Origin: Thermoleophilia bacterium
GTDB lineage: Bacteria; Actinomycetota; Thermoleophilia; RBG-16-64-13
DNA: 64,000 nt
Assembly (NCBI GenBank): GCA_026415615.1
Contig: JAOAGT010000001.1
Span: 62,001-126,000 of the forward strand
Direction of reading: 5' to 3'
Within the stretch, counting starts at the first letter, position 1. Each line of letters begins with the position of its first letter. The notes under the pieces were generated by a model. It was not told where the DNA came from. It made no database searches and was given only the letters and a program-made list of their open reading frames with translations. The translations under genes were made by a program, and so were the position numbers. Positions 56,932 to 64,000 of this stretch are shown one piece after another.

Positions 56932-59571
56932 TTATTCTTCTCCTTTAATCCAGCTCGTAAACCGCAGTCCGGCTGCCGGGTCGTAATCCCGCTCGAAGGC
57001 TTCGGGATACTTCTTGCGCCATTCCTCCATCTCTTCCATGGTCACCTTTTGCACCTCTACCAAGAAGCCGCTGGTGGCCATGCCCCAGCAATTCTTGGAT
57101 GTGCCATTAGCAGGAGAGATGAGGTTGTTCGCTCCGCCGCGGTCGATGGAGTTGCCCGGCTCGGTGGAGATGAAGTCTGCGCGCGCTCCATGGTCCTGAG
57201 AAACAACTCCCGGCATGATGCGTTCCCAAACAATGGCTCCGCCGAGCACGGTACCGCGCTCGTTAAAGATCTTGACGATGTCGCCGTTCTTGATGCCCCG
57301 GGCCTCGGCATCCTTGGGATGGATCCACACCGGCTCGTAGAGGTAGCCGTCCCAGCCTCTGACCTTGCAGGTGCGGATTTCCCGCAGCCAGGTAATGTCA
57401 TCATTCTCGGCATGAGTGCGCCAACGCCCATGGTTGCTTACCATAAGAAGCGGATACTTCTTGGCTCGCTCGCTGGAAAGCCGCTCATCGTGGCTTGGGC
57501 CCTTCTCGATCCACTTGGGAATGGGTGGCCTTTCCTCATCATCTGGGAAGTGTTTCGCCAAGCGCTCCGAGTAGAACTCAAGCTTGCCGCTGGGTGTCTT
57601 AAGCGGGTAGGCCTCGGGATCCTTGTAGAACTTGTATAGTCCAGCCGGGTAGCGTTCCCAGTTGTCCTCGGTGGGGATGTAGTAGTACTTCTTCTCCTGC
57701 AACTCCTCCCACGAAATTAGGTGCGCTACTCCGGACGCTTCGTAGGCCCACTTGATCTTGTCCTGAATGGAAAGGCCGTCGGTGTACTCTTCATACTTGC
57801 CGAGCTTCTTGGCTACTTCGCCCACAGCTTCATAGTCGCTCTTTGACTCACCCAAAGGAGCGATGGCCTGCTCCTCAAGAGCGATCCCGTTCATGGGAGC
57901 GACGCTGCTTATTTGAGCGAAGTCTTCCTCCTCGAGCTTGGTGTTTATCGGCAAGATGATGTCGGCAAACACCGTATCGTTTTCAAGCCACGGGTGCTGA
58001 ACCACAATGCACTCAAGCTTGGGACTGCGGAAAGCCTGGACAGACTCCATACTGTTGTTCCAGCAAGTAGTGCGGCAAGGGTTGTCCATCCAAAGCATGT
58101 GGATCTCGGTGCCGCCTTCTTCTTTGGGAATGGGATAAGTGTATTTTTTGAACTGGTCGTCTATGTGAGCGTAAAGAGAAGTGCTTCCCCAGGACTCTAT
58201 CTTGCCTTCGAGCACAGCCTGATGGAACTGAGTCTTGGGAATGATTTGCTTGCCTAGCTTGAGTAGGGCGCGTCCGCTCCATATCTGACCGCGCAGCACG
58301 TCCAAGCGCAGCTTTGCGATTCCTACTGGCAGGTCATGCTGGGTGAGACCGTCGGCCATCTTGTTGTAGATATGCTGCCCGGGCTTGCCCAAGCCCTGCA
58401 TGGCCATCAGGCAGACCTCAAGCCGGGCTGGCTCATGCGAGTAGGGGCCGCGCTGATACGAACCGCCGTAGAAGTGCAGGGTAGAGGTGACCTTCTCTGC
58501 CCACTCGCGGGCTAGGGCCTTTATAGTCCACTCGGATACCCCGGTCTTTTCCGCAGCCCAGGCGGGAGTCTTGGGAACTCCATCCTCTTCGCCCATTACG
58601 TATGCGCGGAACTTGTCGAAGCCCACAACGTGAGTGTCGACGTATTCCTTGTCGTAAGTGCCCTCGGTGATCCACGTGTAAGCGATGGCTAGGTACAGAG
58701 CGGCGTCGGTGTTGGGAAGAATTGGGATCCACTTGTCGGCATGAACCCCAGCGTAGTAATTGAGATCAGGAGCAATAGAGATCTGCTTGATCCCGATGTC
58801 GTTCCAGAAATAGCACACAGTGCTCGGGAATTGCCCACCAAAGCCCCAGGGGGTAGTCTCCAAGTCACACCCGATAGCTATCAGCATCTGGGTGTGCTGC
58901 GTTATGTCGTAAAGGACGTTGTCCATGTCGGTGCTGTGACCTTGGGCGCCTTCGCCCCACACATGCTCCGCCCCCCAATACCAGCCTTCCCAGCTGTCAG
59001 CATTACGCACTGCCTGGGTGTAGCCGCCCATCTTCTCCATAAGTAGCATGTGGCAGGAATGCGGCCCGTGGACAAGCTTGGTCTCGCCGTGTCCGTCGCC
59101 GTGGCAGCAGACGGCAAGGGGACCGTAGGTGTCGCAGATGCGCTTAATCTCGTTGGCAATAATCGTGGTGGCTTCGTCCCAGGAAATGCGCTTGTACTTG
59201 CTCTTTCCGCGGTTCTGGGTATTGCGGCCGCCCGGACCTACAGATCCAGGCGCGCCATTCGGATCCCAGTCTTCGCGGATGAGCGGATAGAGGATACGGT
59301 TGGGAGAGTAAACCCGCTTCTTGTAGGCGATCATGTACGGAGCAAGGTAGCTCTTGAGCTTGGGCTCCAGAACCTTGCCGTCCTTCTCGATTCGCCAAGG
59401 CTTGATTTCTTCGCGGGTGTACTTCTCCTCGAGATGTAGCGGCCTTATGCGCAGGATCTTGCCGTTCTTAACGTCGACTACAGCTGGATCGCCGTTTCGC
59501 GTAAAAGAACATTGGCCCAGACCCTTTATGACCGCCTTTTCCCCGACTGTTCTTTTCTTTGTACTTGACAA
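56932..59571 (-). CDS. athL: Molybdopterin transhydroxylase large subunit (AthL-like)
   Basis: An 879-residue molybdopterin enzyme, very close to the 875 residues known for the Pelobacter transhydroxylase large subunit. It has no N-terminal Cys motif for a 4Fe-4S cluster, as in that enzyme. Asp192-Ser193-Trp194 (NADSWEGWYWG) sits where a Mo-ligand Ser flanked by Asp and Trp is expected. The MGD-binding C-terminal domain begins near YPLLMVSNHGRWRTHAENDD. The reaction converts pyrogallol to phloroglucinol using a tetrahydroxybenzene co-substrate. It starts with TTG, with aaggagg 13 bases upstream. A related reductase of another phenol is the main alternative. Confidence 0.85.
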   Translation of the reverse strand: MSSTKKRTVGEKAVIKGLGQCSFTRNGDPAVVDVKNGKILRIRPLHLEEKYTREEIKPWRIEKDGKVLEPKLKSYLAPYMIAYKKRVYSPNRILYPLIREDWDPNGAPGSVGPGGRNTQNRGKSKYKRISWDEATTIIANEIKRICDTYGPLAVCCHGDGHGETKLVHGPHSCHMLLMEKMGGYTQAVRNADSWEGWYWGAEHVWGEGAQGHSTDMDNVLYDITQHTQMLIAIGCDLETTPWGFGGQFPSTVCYFWNDIGIKQISIAPDLNYYAGVHADKWIPILPNTDAALYLAIAYTWITEGTYDKEYVDTHVVGFDKFRAYVMGEEDGVPKTPAWAAEKTGVSEWTIKALAREWAEKVTSTLHFYGGSYQRGPYSHEPARLEVCLMAMQGLGKPGQHIYNKMADGLTQHDLPVGIAKLRLDVLRGQIWSGRALLKLGKQIIPKTQFHQAVLEGKIESWGSTSLYAHIDDQFKKYTYPIPKEEGGTEIHMLWMDNPCRTTCWNNSMESVQAFRSPKLECIVVQHPWLENDTVFADIILPINTKLEEEDFAQISSVAPMNGIALEEQAIAPLGESKSDYEAVGEVAKKLGKYEEYTDGLSIQDKIKWAYEASGVAHLISWEELQEKKYYYIPTEDNWERYPAGLYKFYKDPEAYPLKTPSGKLEFYSERLAKHFPDDEERPPIPKWIEKGPSHDERLSSERAKKYPLLMVSNHGRWRTHAENDDITWLREIRTCKVRGWDGYLYEPVWIHPKDAEARGIKNGDIVKIFNERGTVLGGAIVWERIMPGVVSQDHGARADFISTEPGNSIDRGGANNLISPANGTSKNCWGMATSGFLVEVQKVTMEEMEEWRKKYPEAFERDYDPAAGLRFTSWIKGEE

Positions 59572-59713
59572 TTCAGCCCATCCTCCTTGATGACGTCAGG
59601 TTGGTCCGGGTCGTTGGTTGGTCGTGGATCACCAGACGCGGAAGAGTAACACCGGTCCGAGAGGCTACACCGGCGCGGGGCGACCGGCCCAACGCCAGCG
59701 GCCAGCGTAACAT

Positions 59714-59761
59714 GTAAGCCGGTTGGCGGTCAATCGCACGTAAGCCGGTTGGCGGTCAATC
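59714..59761. repeat. 22-bp direct repeat
   Basis: Two exact copies of a 22-base unit starting gtaagccggttggcgg lie at 59714-59735 and 59740-59761. A second, looser pair (gccgagactarccgggt) follows at about 59802-59845. They lie between athL and the MFS gene. Confidence 0.8.
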
Positions 59762-59835
59762 AGCTGACGGATCAAACAGGTGTAGGTGTCCTTCTGCGCG
59801 GCCGAGACTAGCCGGGTATCCTGCCGAGGCCGAGA

Positions 59836-61203
59836 CTAACCGGGTGCTGGCTGTCTCTGCCCGGGTGTTCTCTGCCGGGCATCAGGCAGCAGGATGGCGG
59901 CAACAGACCCCACAGCGGCGACCCCGGCAGCAAGAAGGTAGGACGCACCTAGAGAACCGAAGATGTCTTCAAGTACTCCTCCCACGTACGGTCCGGTGGC
60001 TTGCCCTGCTCCGATGAAGACACTGACAAAGCCGAGCGAGGCGAAGGCAAGTCGGCTGCCAAAACGGTCACCACAGGCCGCACCGATAAGTCCAGGCACA
60101 CTGAATACAGCAGAACCGAAGATTAGGGCGGAAATCACCAGCGTAGCCATGGTGGGACGGATGGCAAAAAGCAGCGAAGCAGTCGCCTGTACGCCTAACA
60201 CAAGGGCCAGTGCAGCTCCGCGGCCCAAACGATCTGAGACTACGCCCCACAACACTCCGCACACGATGCTGGCCAGCCCGGCAAGCAAGAATAGACTACC
60301 CGCTGTTGTCGGCTGTACCCCCAGGTCCACTGTCAACCGTTTCTGGAAAAAGGTGTAGTAGATGAGGTACGAGAAACCATACATGAAGTAGATCAGGCCT
60401 AGATGCCAGGAATAAGAAGAGCCCAAGACCGCACGAAGATCAGATCTAAGACTCGACCCCACAACCTCTGTCTGTCTATCGCGAGATTTTGAGCTGCTAG
60501 TTGTGCTGGCGGTGCCAGCCAACTGGTTTTGGGGCCGATCGCGCCCAAAGATCAGTGTGAGCACTCCCATGAACGTAGCAACCGCGGCAAACAGATACCA
60601 GGCCACGCGCCAGCCATTTTGAGAGTAAGCCTGGACCAGGGCAGGGACTGTGGGCCCCGCAACTACAAGACCCAGCCCAGTGCCTGAGGAGGCAAACGCC
60701 GAAGCTAATCCACGCTGCTGGGTGGGAAACCAGCTGGAAAGTAGCGCAACCGACGGTGCCATGACCATGCCGTTTCCCAGCCCAGTAACAAACCGGTAAG
60801 CGGAAGCTTCGACGAGGCCGTCCACCCATGCAGTGGCGAACAGTCCAACGCCGGTAATAAACATGCCTGCGGTTACAACCTTGCGAGCGCCCAGACGGGC
60901 GGCGAGAAACCCTCCGGCCAAGGCCATGATGGCGTAGCCAGCCAGATTCCAAGAAGCCAGAGATCCAGCTTGAGCGCCGCTGAGGTTAAGGGCTCTTTGC
61001 ATGTCGGGTAGAACAGCACTATAGCCAAAGCGACTAAGCCCAGCAGCTCCAAAGATTCCTAAAAAACCCAAGACCAGAATGACCCAGCGGTAGCCGGGAC
61101 GACTTGCTAGCTGCAAATACCCTCCCAAAGTAGCGAGTTTTGATTTTTCCGGTAAGCCTAGAAGGCCCACCGCGTGTGCTAAAGTCACCATTCTAACTAA
61201 CAA
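59836..61203 (-). CDS. MFS transporter (OFA/monocarboxylate-like)
   Basis: A 455-residue permease with 12 hydrophobic helices. FLAARLGARKVVTAGMFITG follows helix 2, FVTGLGNGMVMAPSVALLSS is in helix 4-5, and WGVVSDRLGRGAALALVLGV marks the central repeat. The type is close to oxalate/formate or monocarboxylate carriers of the major facilitator group. It may import an aromatic acid for the genes beside it or export an end product. A start further in (after the N-terminal hydrophilic stretch) is possible. Confidence 0.82.
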   Translation of the reverse strand: MLVRMVTLAHAVGLLGLPEKSKLATLGGYLQLASRPGYRWVILVLGFLGIFGAAGLSRFGYSAVLPDMQRALNLSGAQAGSLASWNLAGYAIMALAGGFLAARLGARKVVTAGMFITGVGLFATAWVDGLVEASAYRFVTGLGNGMVMAPSVALLSSWFPTQQRGLASAFASSGTGLGLVVAGPTVPALVQAYSQNGWRVAWYLFAAVATFMGVLTLIFGRDRPQNQLAGTASTTSSSKSRDRQTEVVGSSLRSDLRAVLGSSYSWHLGLIYFMYGFSYLIYYTFFQKRLTVDLGVQPTTAGSLFLLAGLASIVCGVLWGVVSDRLGRGAALALVLGVQATASLLFAIRPTMATLVISALIFGSAVFSVPGLIGAACGDRFGSRLAFASLGFVSVFIGAGQATGPYVGGVLEDIFGSLGASYLLAAGVAAVGSVAAILLPDARQRTPGQRQPAPG

Positions 61204-61266
61204 CGGGTCTTCTCGGCGGAGAAATTAGGCCATATTGTTGCCAGCCAAACGGCGCAGGGGGGAGAA

Positions 61267-62622
61267 ATGGCCCACAGCGGTACGAACAAGGCTCGGGCCG
61301 ATTCACAGGGCACCCAGACGATTCTTTGCATAAACACTGGGTCCTCTTCCATTAAGTTTCATCTCTACGAAATGGGTTCCCCTGCTTGTGGACCTGGCAA
61401 ATGTGAACCTGGCGGATGCAAGCCTGGCAAACGTGAACCTGGCGAAGGTAGTCTCTCTTCTAGTGCACTTCGTGCCATCCGTGCGTCAGCTCTTGGCTGC
61501 GAAGAACTTCTTGCCAAGGGAGCGGTCGAGGGGGTCGGGCAGGAACACGGCCGCCTGTGGTTTGTTGATGCCCAAGGTCAACCTCTGGCGGACAAGTCGC
61601 TCTTTCGGGTGGACCAAGACCAGGCGGTGTGCGAGGCTCTCAGAGTTCTCTCGGCCGGTGGATTGCCTTCCATCGAGGCAGTCGGCCATCGGATAGTTCA
61701 CGGCGGCCCGAAACGGTTTGCCCCGGAGATAGTGACTGAGGAACTTCTTGCATACCTGCGAGCTCACTCTGCTTGGGCCCCGCTACACATCCCGGCGAGC
61801 ATCCGGGTAATGGAGACCTTGCGACGTGAGCAACCGGACCTTCCCCAGGTGGCATGCTTCGATACTGCCTTTCACGCTCGCATGCCTGAGGTTGCGCGCC
61901 GTCTTCCCTTGCCACGGGAGTTGTACGAACGCGGAGTTTACAAGTACGGATTTCACGGTCTCTCCTACGAATATCTGCTCGGGGCTCTTGGAGAACAGGC
62001 GCAGGGAAAGCTGATCATGGCGCATCTGGGTAACGGTGCCAGCATGGTGGCCTGCCGAGATGGGGTGCCGCTTGACACTACCATGGGAATGACACCTCTA
62101 GGGGGCATCATGATGGGAACCCGCGCCGGCGATCTTGACCCAGGAGTGCTGATCTACCTGCTGCGCGAGGCTAACCTGAACGCAGAGTCTCTTGAGAAGC
62201 TTCTTGCTAAGGACAGTGGCCTTAAAGGGGTGTCTGGCGAGACTTCGGACATGAAGACTCTTCTTGAATTAAGGGCCCAGGGAAATGCCGAAGCCAGCTT
62301 GGCAGTGGAGATGTTCGCTTATATTGCTCGCAAGGCGGTGGGTGCTCTGGCGGCTGTGCTTGGTGGACTTGACTGCCTGGTCTTTACGGGAGGAATTGGT
62401 GAAAATGCGGCTGCTGTACGAGCATTGTTGTGCGAGGGTTTGGACTATCTAGGAGTCAGACTCGACCCGCGCAAGAATGCTCATGGGGAAACTGTCATAA
62501 GCAGTGATGATTCTTCCTGTCTGGTCATGGTCATTCCCACAAACGAGGAAATAGTGATTGCGCGTCACACTTTCGCTCTACTCTTCGGTTCCCGGTCTTC
62601 CCTAAAGGAGGGGACGCTATGA
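61267..62622 (+). CDS. ackA: Acetate kinase with a repeat insertion
   Basis: A 451-residue acetate kinase that makes ATP and acetate from acetyl phosphate. All signatures are present: [62 protein letters not shown] and FTGGIGENA. Between beta-strands 1 and 2 (residues about 40-61) lies a Cys/Gly/Pro/Lys-rich insertion encoded by 15-base repeats and absent from ordinary AckA. The gene overlaps the phosphoketolase gene by ATGA, so acetyl phosphate from that enzyme is used at once. Confidence 0.93.
   Translation: MAHSGTNKARADSQGTQTILCINTGSSSIKFHLYEMGSPACGPGKCEPGGCKPGKREPGEGSLSSSALRAIRASALGCEELLAKGAVEGVGQEHGRLWFVDAQGQPLADKSLFRVDQDQAVCEALRVLSAGGLPSIEAVGHRIVHGGPKRFAPEIVTEELLAYLRAHSAWAPLHIPASIRVMETLRREQPDLPQVACFDTAFHARMPEVARRLPLPRELYERGVYKYGFHGLSYEYLLGALGEQAQGKLIMAHLGNGASMVACRDGVPLDTTMGMTPLGGIMMGTRAGDLDPGVLIYLLREANLNAESLEKLLAKDSGLKGVSGETSDMKTLLELRAQGNAEASLAVEMFAYIARKAVGALAAVLGGLDCLVFTGGIGENAAAVRALLCEGLDYLGVRLDPRKNAHGETVISSDDSSCLVMVIPTNEEIVIARHTFALLFGSRSSLKEGTL
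61393..61452 (+). repeat. 15-bp tandem repeats inside ackA
   Basis: Four 15-base units starting cctggc (61393, 61408, 61423, 61438) encode [20 protein letters not shown] in the ackA frame. In the +1 frame the same bases encode [20 protein letters not shown], which match the pentapeptide-repeat consensus A(D/N)LxX. Confidence 0.8.
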
Positions 62623-64000
62623 ACTACAACGCACCCTCAAGGTCTAGCGATACCGAAAAATGTGCTGTCTGTGCGGATCGCCGTCCCCTAAGCGAGGAGC
62701 TGCTTGAACGAATGGATCGCTATTGGCGGGCGGCCAACTACTTGTCCGTTGGTCAAATATATCTCAAGGACAACCCTCTTTTGCGTCGTCCCCTGCGCCG
62801 TGAAGATGTAAAAACCAGGCTTCTTGGGCACTGGGGCACCTGTCCCGGTCTTAATCTCATCTATGTGCACCTGAATCGCATTATCAAAGAACGCGATCTC
62901 AACATCATCTACATTTGTGGCCCTGGGCACGGCGGCCCGGCTATGCTCGCCAATGTTTATCTCGAGGGTACCTACAGCGAGTACTACTCCCATGTTTCTC
63001 AAGACGAGAAGGGCATGCAGCGGCTCTTTAAGCAGTTCTCCTTTCCTGGCGGTGTGCCGAGCCACGTGGCGGCAGAAGTGCCCGGCTCAATAAACGAGGG
63101 TGGCGAGCTTGGTTACAGCCTTTCCCACGCATATGGCGCGGTCTTTGATAACCCGGACCTCATTGCTGTTTGCGTGATCGGTGACGGCGAGGCCGAGACT
63201 GGACCACTGGCCGCCGCGTGGCAGTCAAACAAGTTCTTAAATCCAGCTACGGATGGCGCGGTTCTTCCCATTCTTCACCTAAACGGATACAAGATTGCAA
63301 ACCCCACCATCTTTGCCCGGATAGATAAGGAGGAGCTTGAAGCTTATCTGTGGGGTTGCGGACACAAGCCTTACTTTGTCGAAGGGGATGAACCCGCCAA
63401 AGTGCATCAGCTGCTGGCAGCCACGTTGGATGACGTCTTTGACGAAATTGCCTGCATACAGCGTAGGGCCCGCGAGCAAGGAGATTTGAGACGTCCTCGA
63501 TGGCCGGCGATTGTCTTGGTTACTCCCAAAGGGTGGACTGGGCCCAAGACGGTCGACGGCGTTCCGGTCGAAGGCACTTTTCGCTCACACCAGGTTCCAT
63601 TTGCTGACATGACCGACGAGCACCTGGCATTGCTTGAGGGGTGGCTGCGCAGCTACAAGCCTGAGGAGCTTTTCGATGAGAAAGGCGCCCTTCGTCCCGA
63701 GCTTGCTTCTCTGGCTCCTGCGGGAAAGCGTCGTATGGGCGACAATCCTCACGCCAATGGCGGGCTGCTACTGCGCGATCTTGAGCTTCCTGATTTTCGC
63801 GATTTTGCCGTAGAGGTTCCAAGCCCCGGTGTGGTCGCCGCCGAGGCAACAAGGGTAATGGGAGCTTTTATCGCCGAGGTGATGCGACTAAACGAGCCTA
63901 TGAGGAATTTCCGTGTATTTAGCCCCGACGAGGCTGAATCAAATCGACTTGGGGCGGTACTGGATGTCACGCCTCGGCGCTGGAACGCGCACATCCTTCC
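62619..64000 (+). CDS. xfp: Xylulose-5-phosphate/fructose-6-phosphate phosphoketolase (partial)
   Basis: The first 460 residues of a thiamine-dependent phosphoketolase, cut by the window end. It starts at the ATG in the ATGA overlap with ackA, with aaaggagg upstream. Motifs include [14 protein letters not shown], the [14 protein letters not shown] loop, [11 protein letters not shown], and the TPP site [20 protein letters not shown]. It splits sugar phosphates to acetyl phosphate and glyceraldehyde or erythrose phosphate. The ackA-xfp pair gives a short route from sugars to acetate and ATP. About 330 further residues are expected beyond the window. Confidence 0.93.
   Translation, partial: MNYNAPSRSSDTEKCAVCADRRPLSEELLERMDRYWRAANYLSVGQIYLKDNPLLRRPLRREDVKTRLLGHWGTCPGLNLIYVHLNRIIKERDLNIIYICGPGHGGPAMLANVYLEGTYSEYYSHVSQDEKGMQRLFKQFSFPGGVPSHVAAEVPGSINEGGELGYSLSHAYGAVFDNPDLIAVCVIGDGEAETGPLAAAWQSNKFLNPATDGAVLPILHLNGYKIANPTIFARIDKEELEAYLWGCGHKPYFVEGDEPAKVHQLLAATLDDVFDEIACIQRRAREQGDLRRPRWPAIVLVTPKGWTGPKTVDGVPVEGTFRSHQVPFADMTDEHLALLEGWLRSYKPEELFDEKGALRPELASLAPAGKRRMGDNPHANGGLLLRDLELPDFRDFAVEVPSPGVVAAEATRVMGAFIAEVMRLNEPMRNFRVFSPDEAESNRLGAVLDVTPRRWNAHIL

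Noticed and set aside
1-64000. tRNA, rRNA, IS-element transposase or phage integrase genes
   Set aside because: Read through for typical tRNA T-loop motifs and transposase/integrase wording; none was convincing, even around the decayed island.

Overview
The window is about 57% G+C (estimate by eye) and reads as the genome of a strict or facultative anaerobe. It encodes a desulfoferrodoxin, a tungsten-type aldehyde:ferredoxin oxidoreductase, a four-subunit 2-oxoacid:ferredoxin oxidoreductase, two iron-sulfur flavoproteins of the 2,4-dienoyl-CoA reductase type, a corrinoid methyl-transfer pair and a molybdopterin transhydroxylase. Frequent GTG/TTG starts, Thr/Ser/Pro-rich lipoprotein linkers and an ackA-xfp pair would fit a deep-branching anaerobic actinobacterium, but the sequence alone does not fix the taxon.

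Layout. 0-2.1 kb: an iron-sulfur/flavin electron-transfer pair like AsrA/AsrB or the beta/gamma subunits of sulfhydrogenase. 2.5-5.1 kb: a frameshifted tannase-like lipoprotein and a small unknown lipoprotein. 5.4-13.5 kb: a decayed island of DNA-defence and mobile-type genes. Only an Mrr-type restriction endonuclease looks intact. Around it lie broken radC, EVE (two copies plus a short third match), hsdM, GmrSD-like DUF262/DUF1524, fic, DUF4143 ATPase and GNAT genes. 13.6-29 kb: mostly single housekeeping or accessory genes (methyltransferase, superoxide reductase, TauE exporter, hybrid histidine kinase, SDR, enolase-superfamily enzyme, metF, arginase-like protein, GMC oxidoreductase, MFS-aminotransferase operon, esterase). 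29-40.5 kb: a minus-strand seven-gene operon (malate/lactate dehydrogenase, OYE-type reductase, acyl-CoA ligase, porGDAB) diverging from aor, a MoaD-like gene and a MerR-TetR fusion regulator. 40.7-47.8 kb: a LIV-type ABC transporter in which LivM, LivG and LivF form one polypeptide, followed by an imperfect tandem duplication that left a truncated livMGF and a second binding protein. 48-53.7 kb: an operon of ferredoxin, flavoprotein, PhlG/phloretin-hydrolase-like protein, corrinoid protein, UroD-type methyltransferase and a second MerR-TetR regulator. 53.8-59.6 kb: a second OYE-type reductase and an AthL/AthS pair resembling pyrogallol-phloroglucinol transhydroxylase. 59.8-64 kb: MFS transporter, acetate kinase and the start of phosphoketolase.

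How it may work together (inference). The 29-60 kb half looks like an anaerobic polyphenol or methoxylated-aromatic catabolic region. The transporter imports a small acid. The OYE-type reductases reduce enone or enoyl bonds. The PhlG-like hydrolase cleaves acyl-phloroglucinol-type C-C bonds. The corrinoid pair removes methyl groups, and metF elsewhere in the window could carry one-carbon units. The transhydroxylase interconverts pyrogallol and phloroglucinol. AOR, acyl-CoA ligase and POR process side-chain aldehydes, acids and 2-oxoacids, with acetate kinase recovering ATP. The two MerR-TetR fusions are candidate substrate-responsive regulators.
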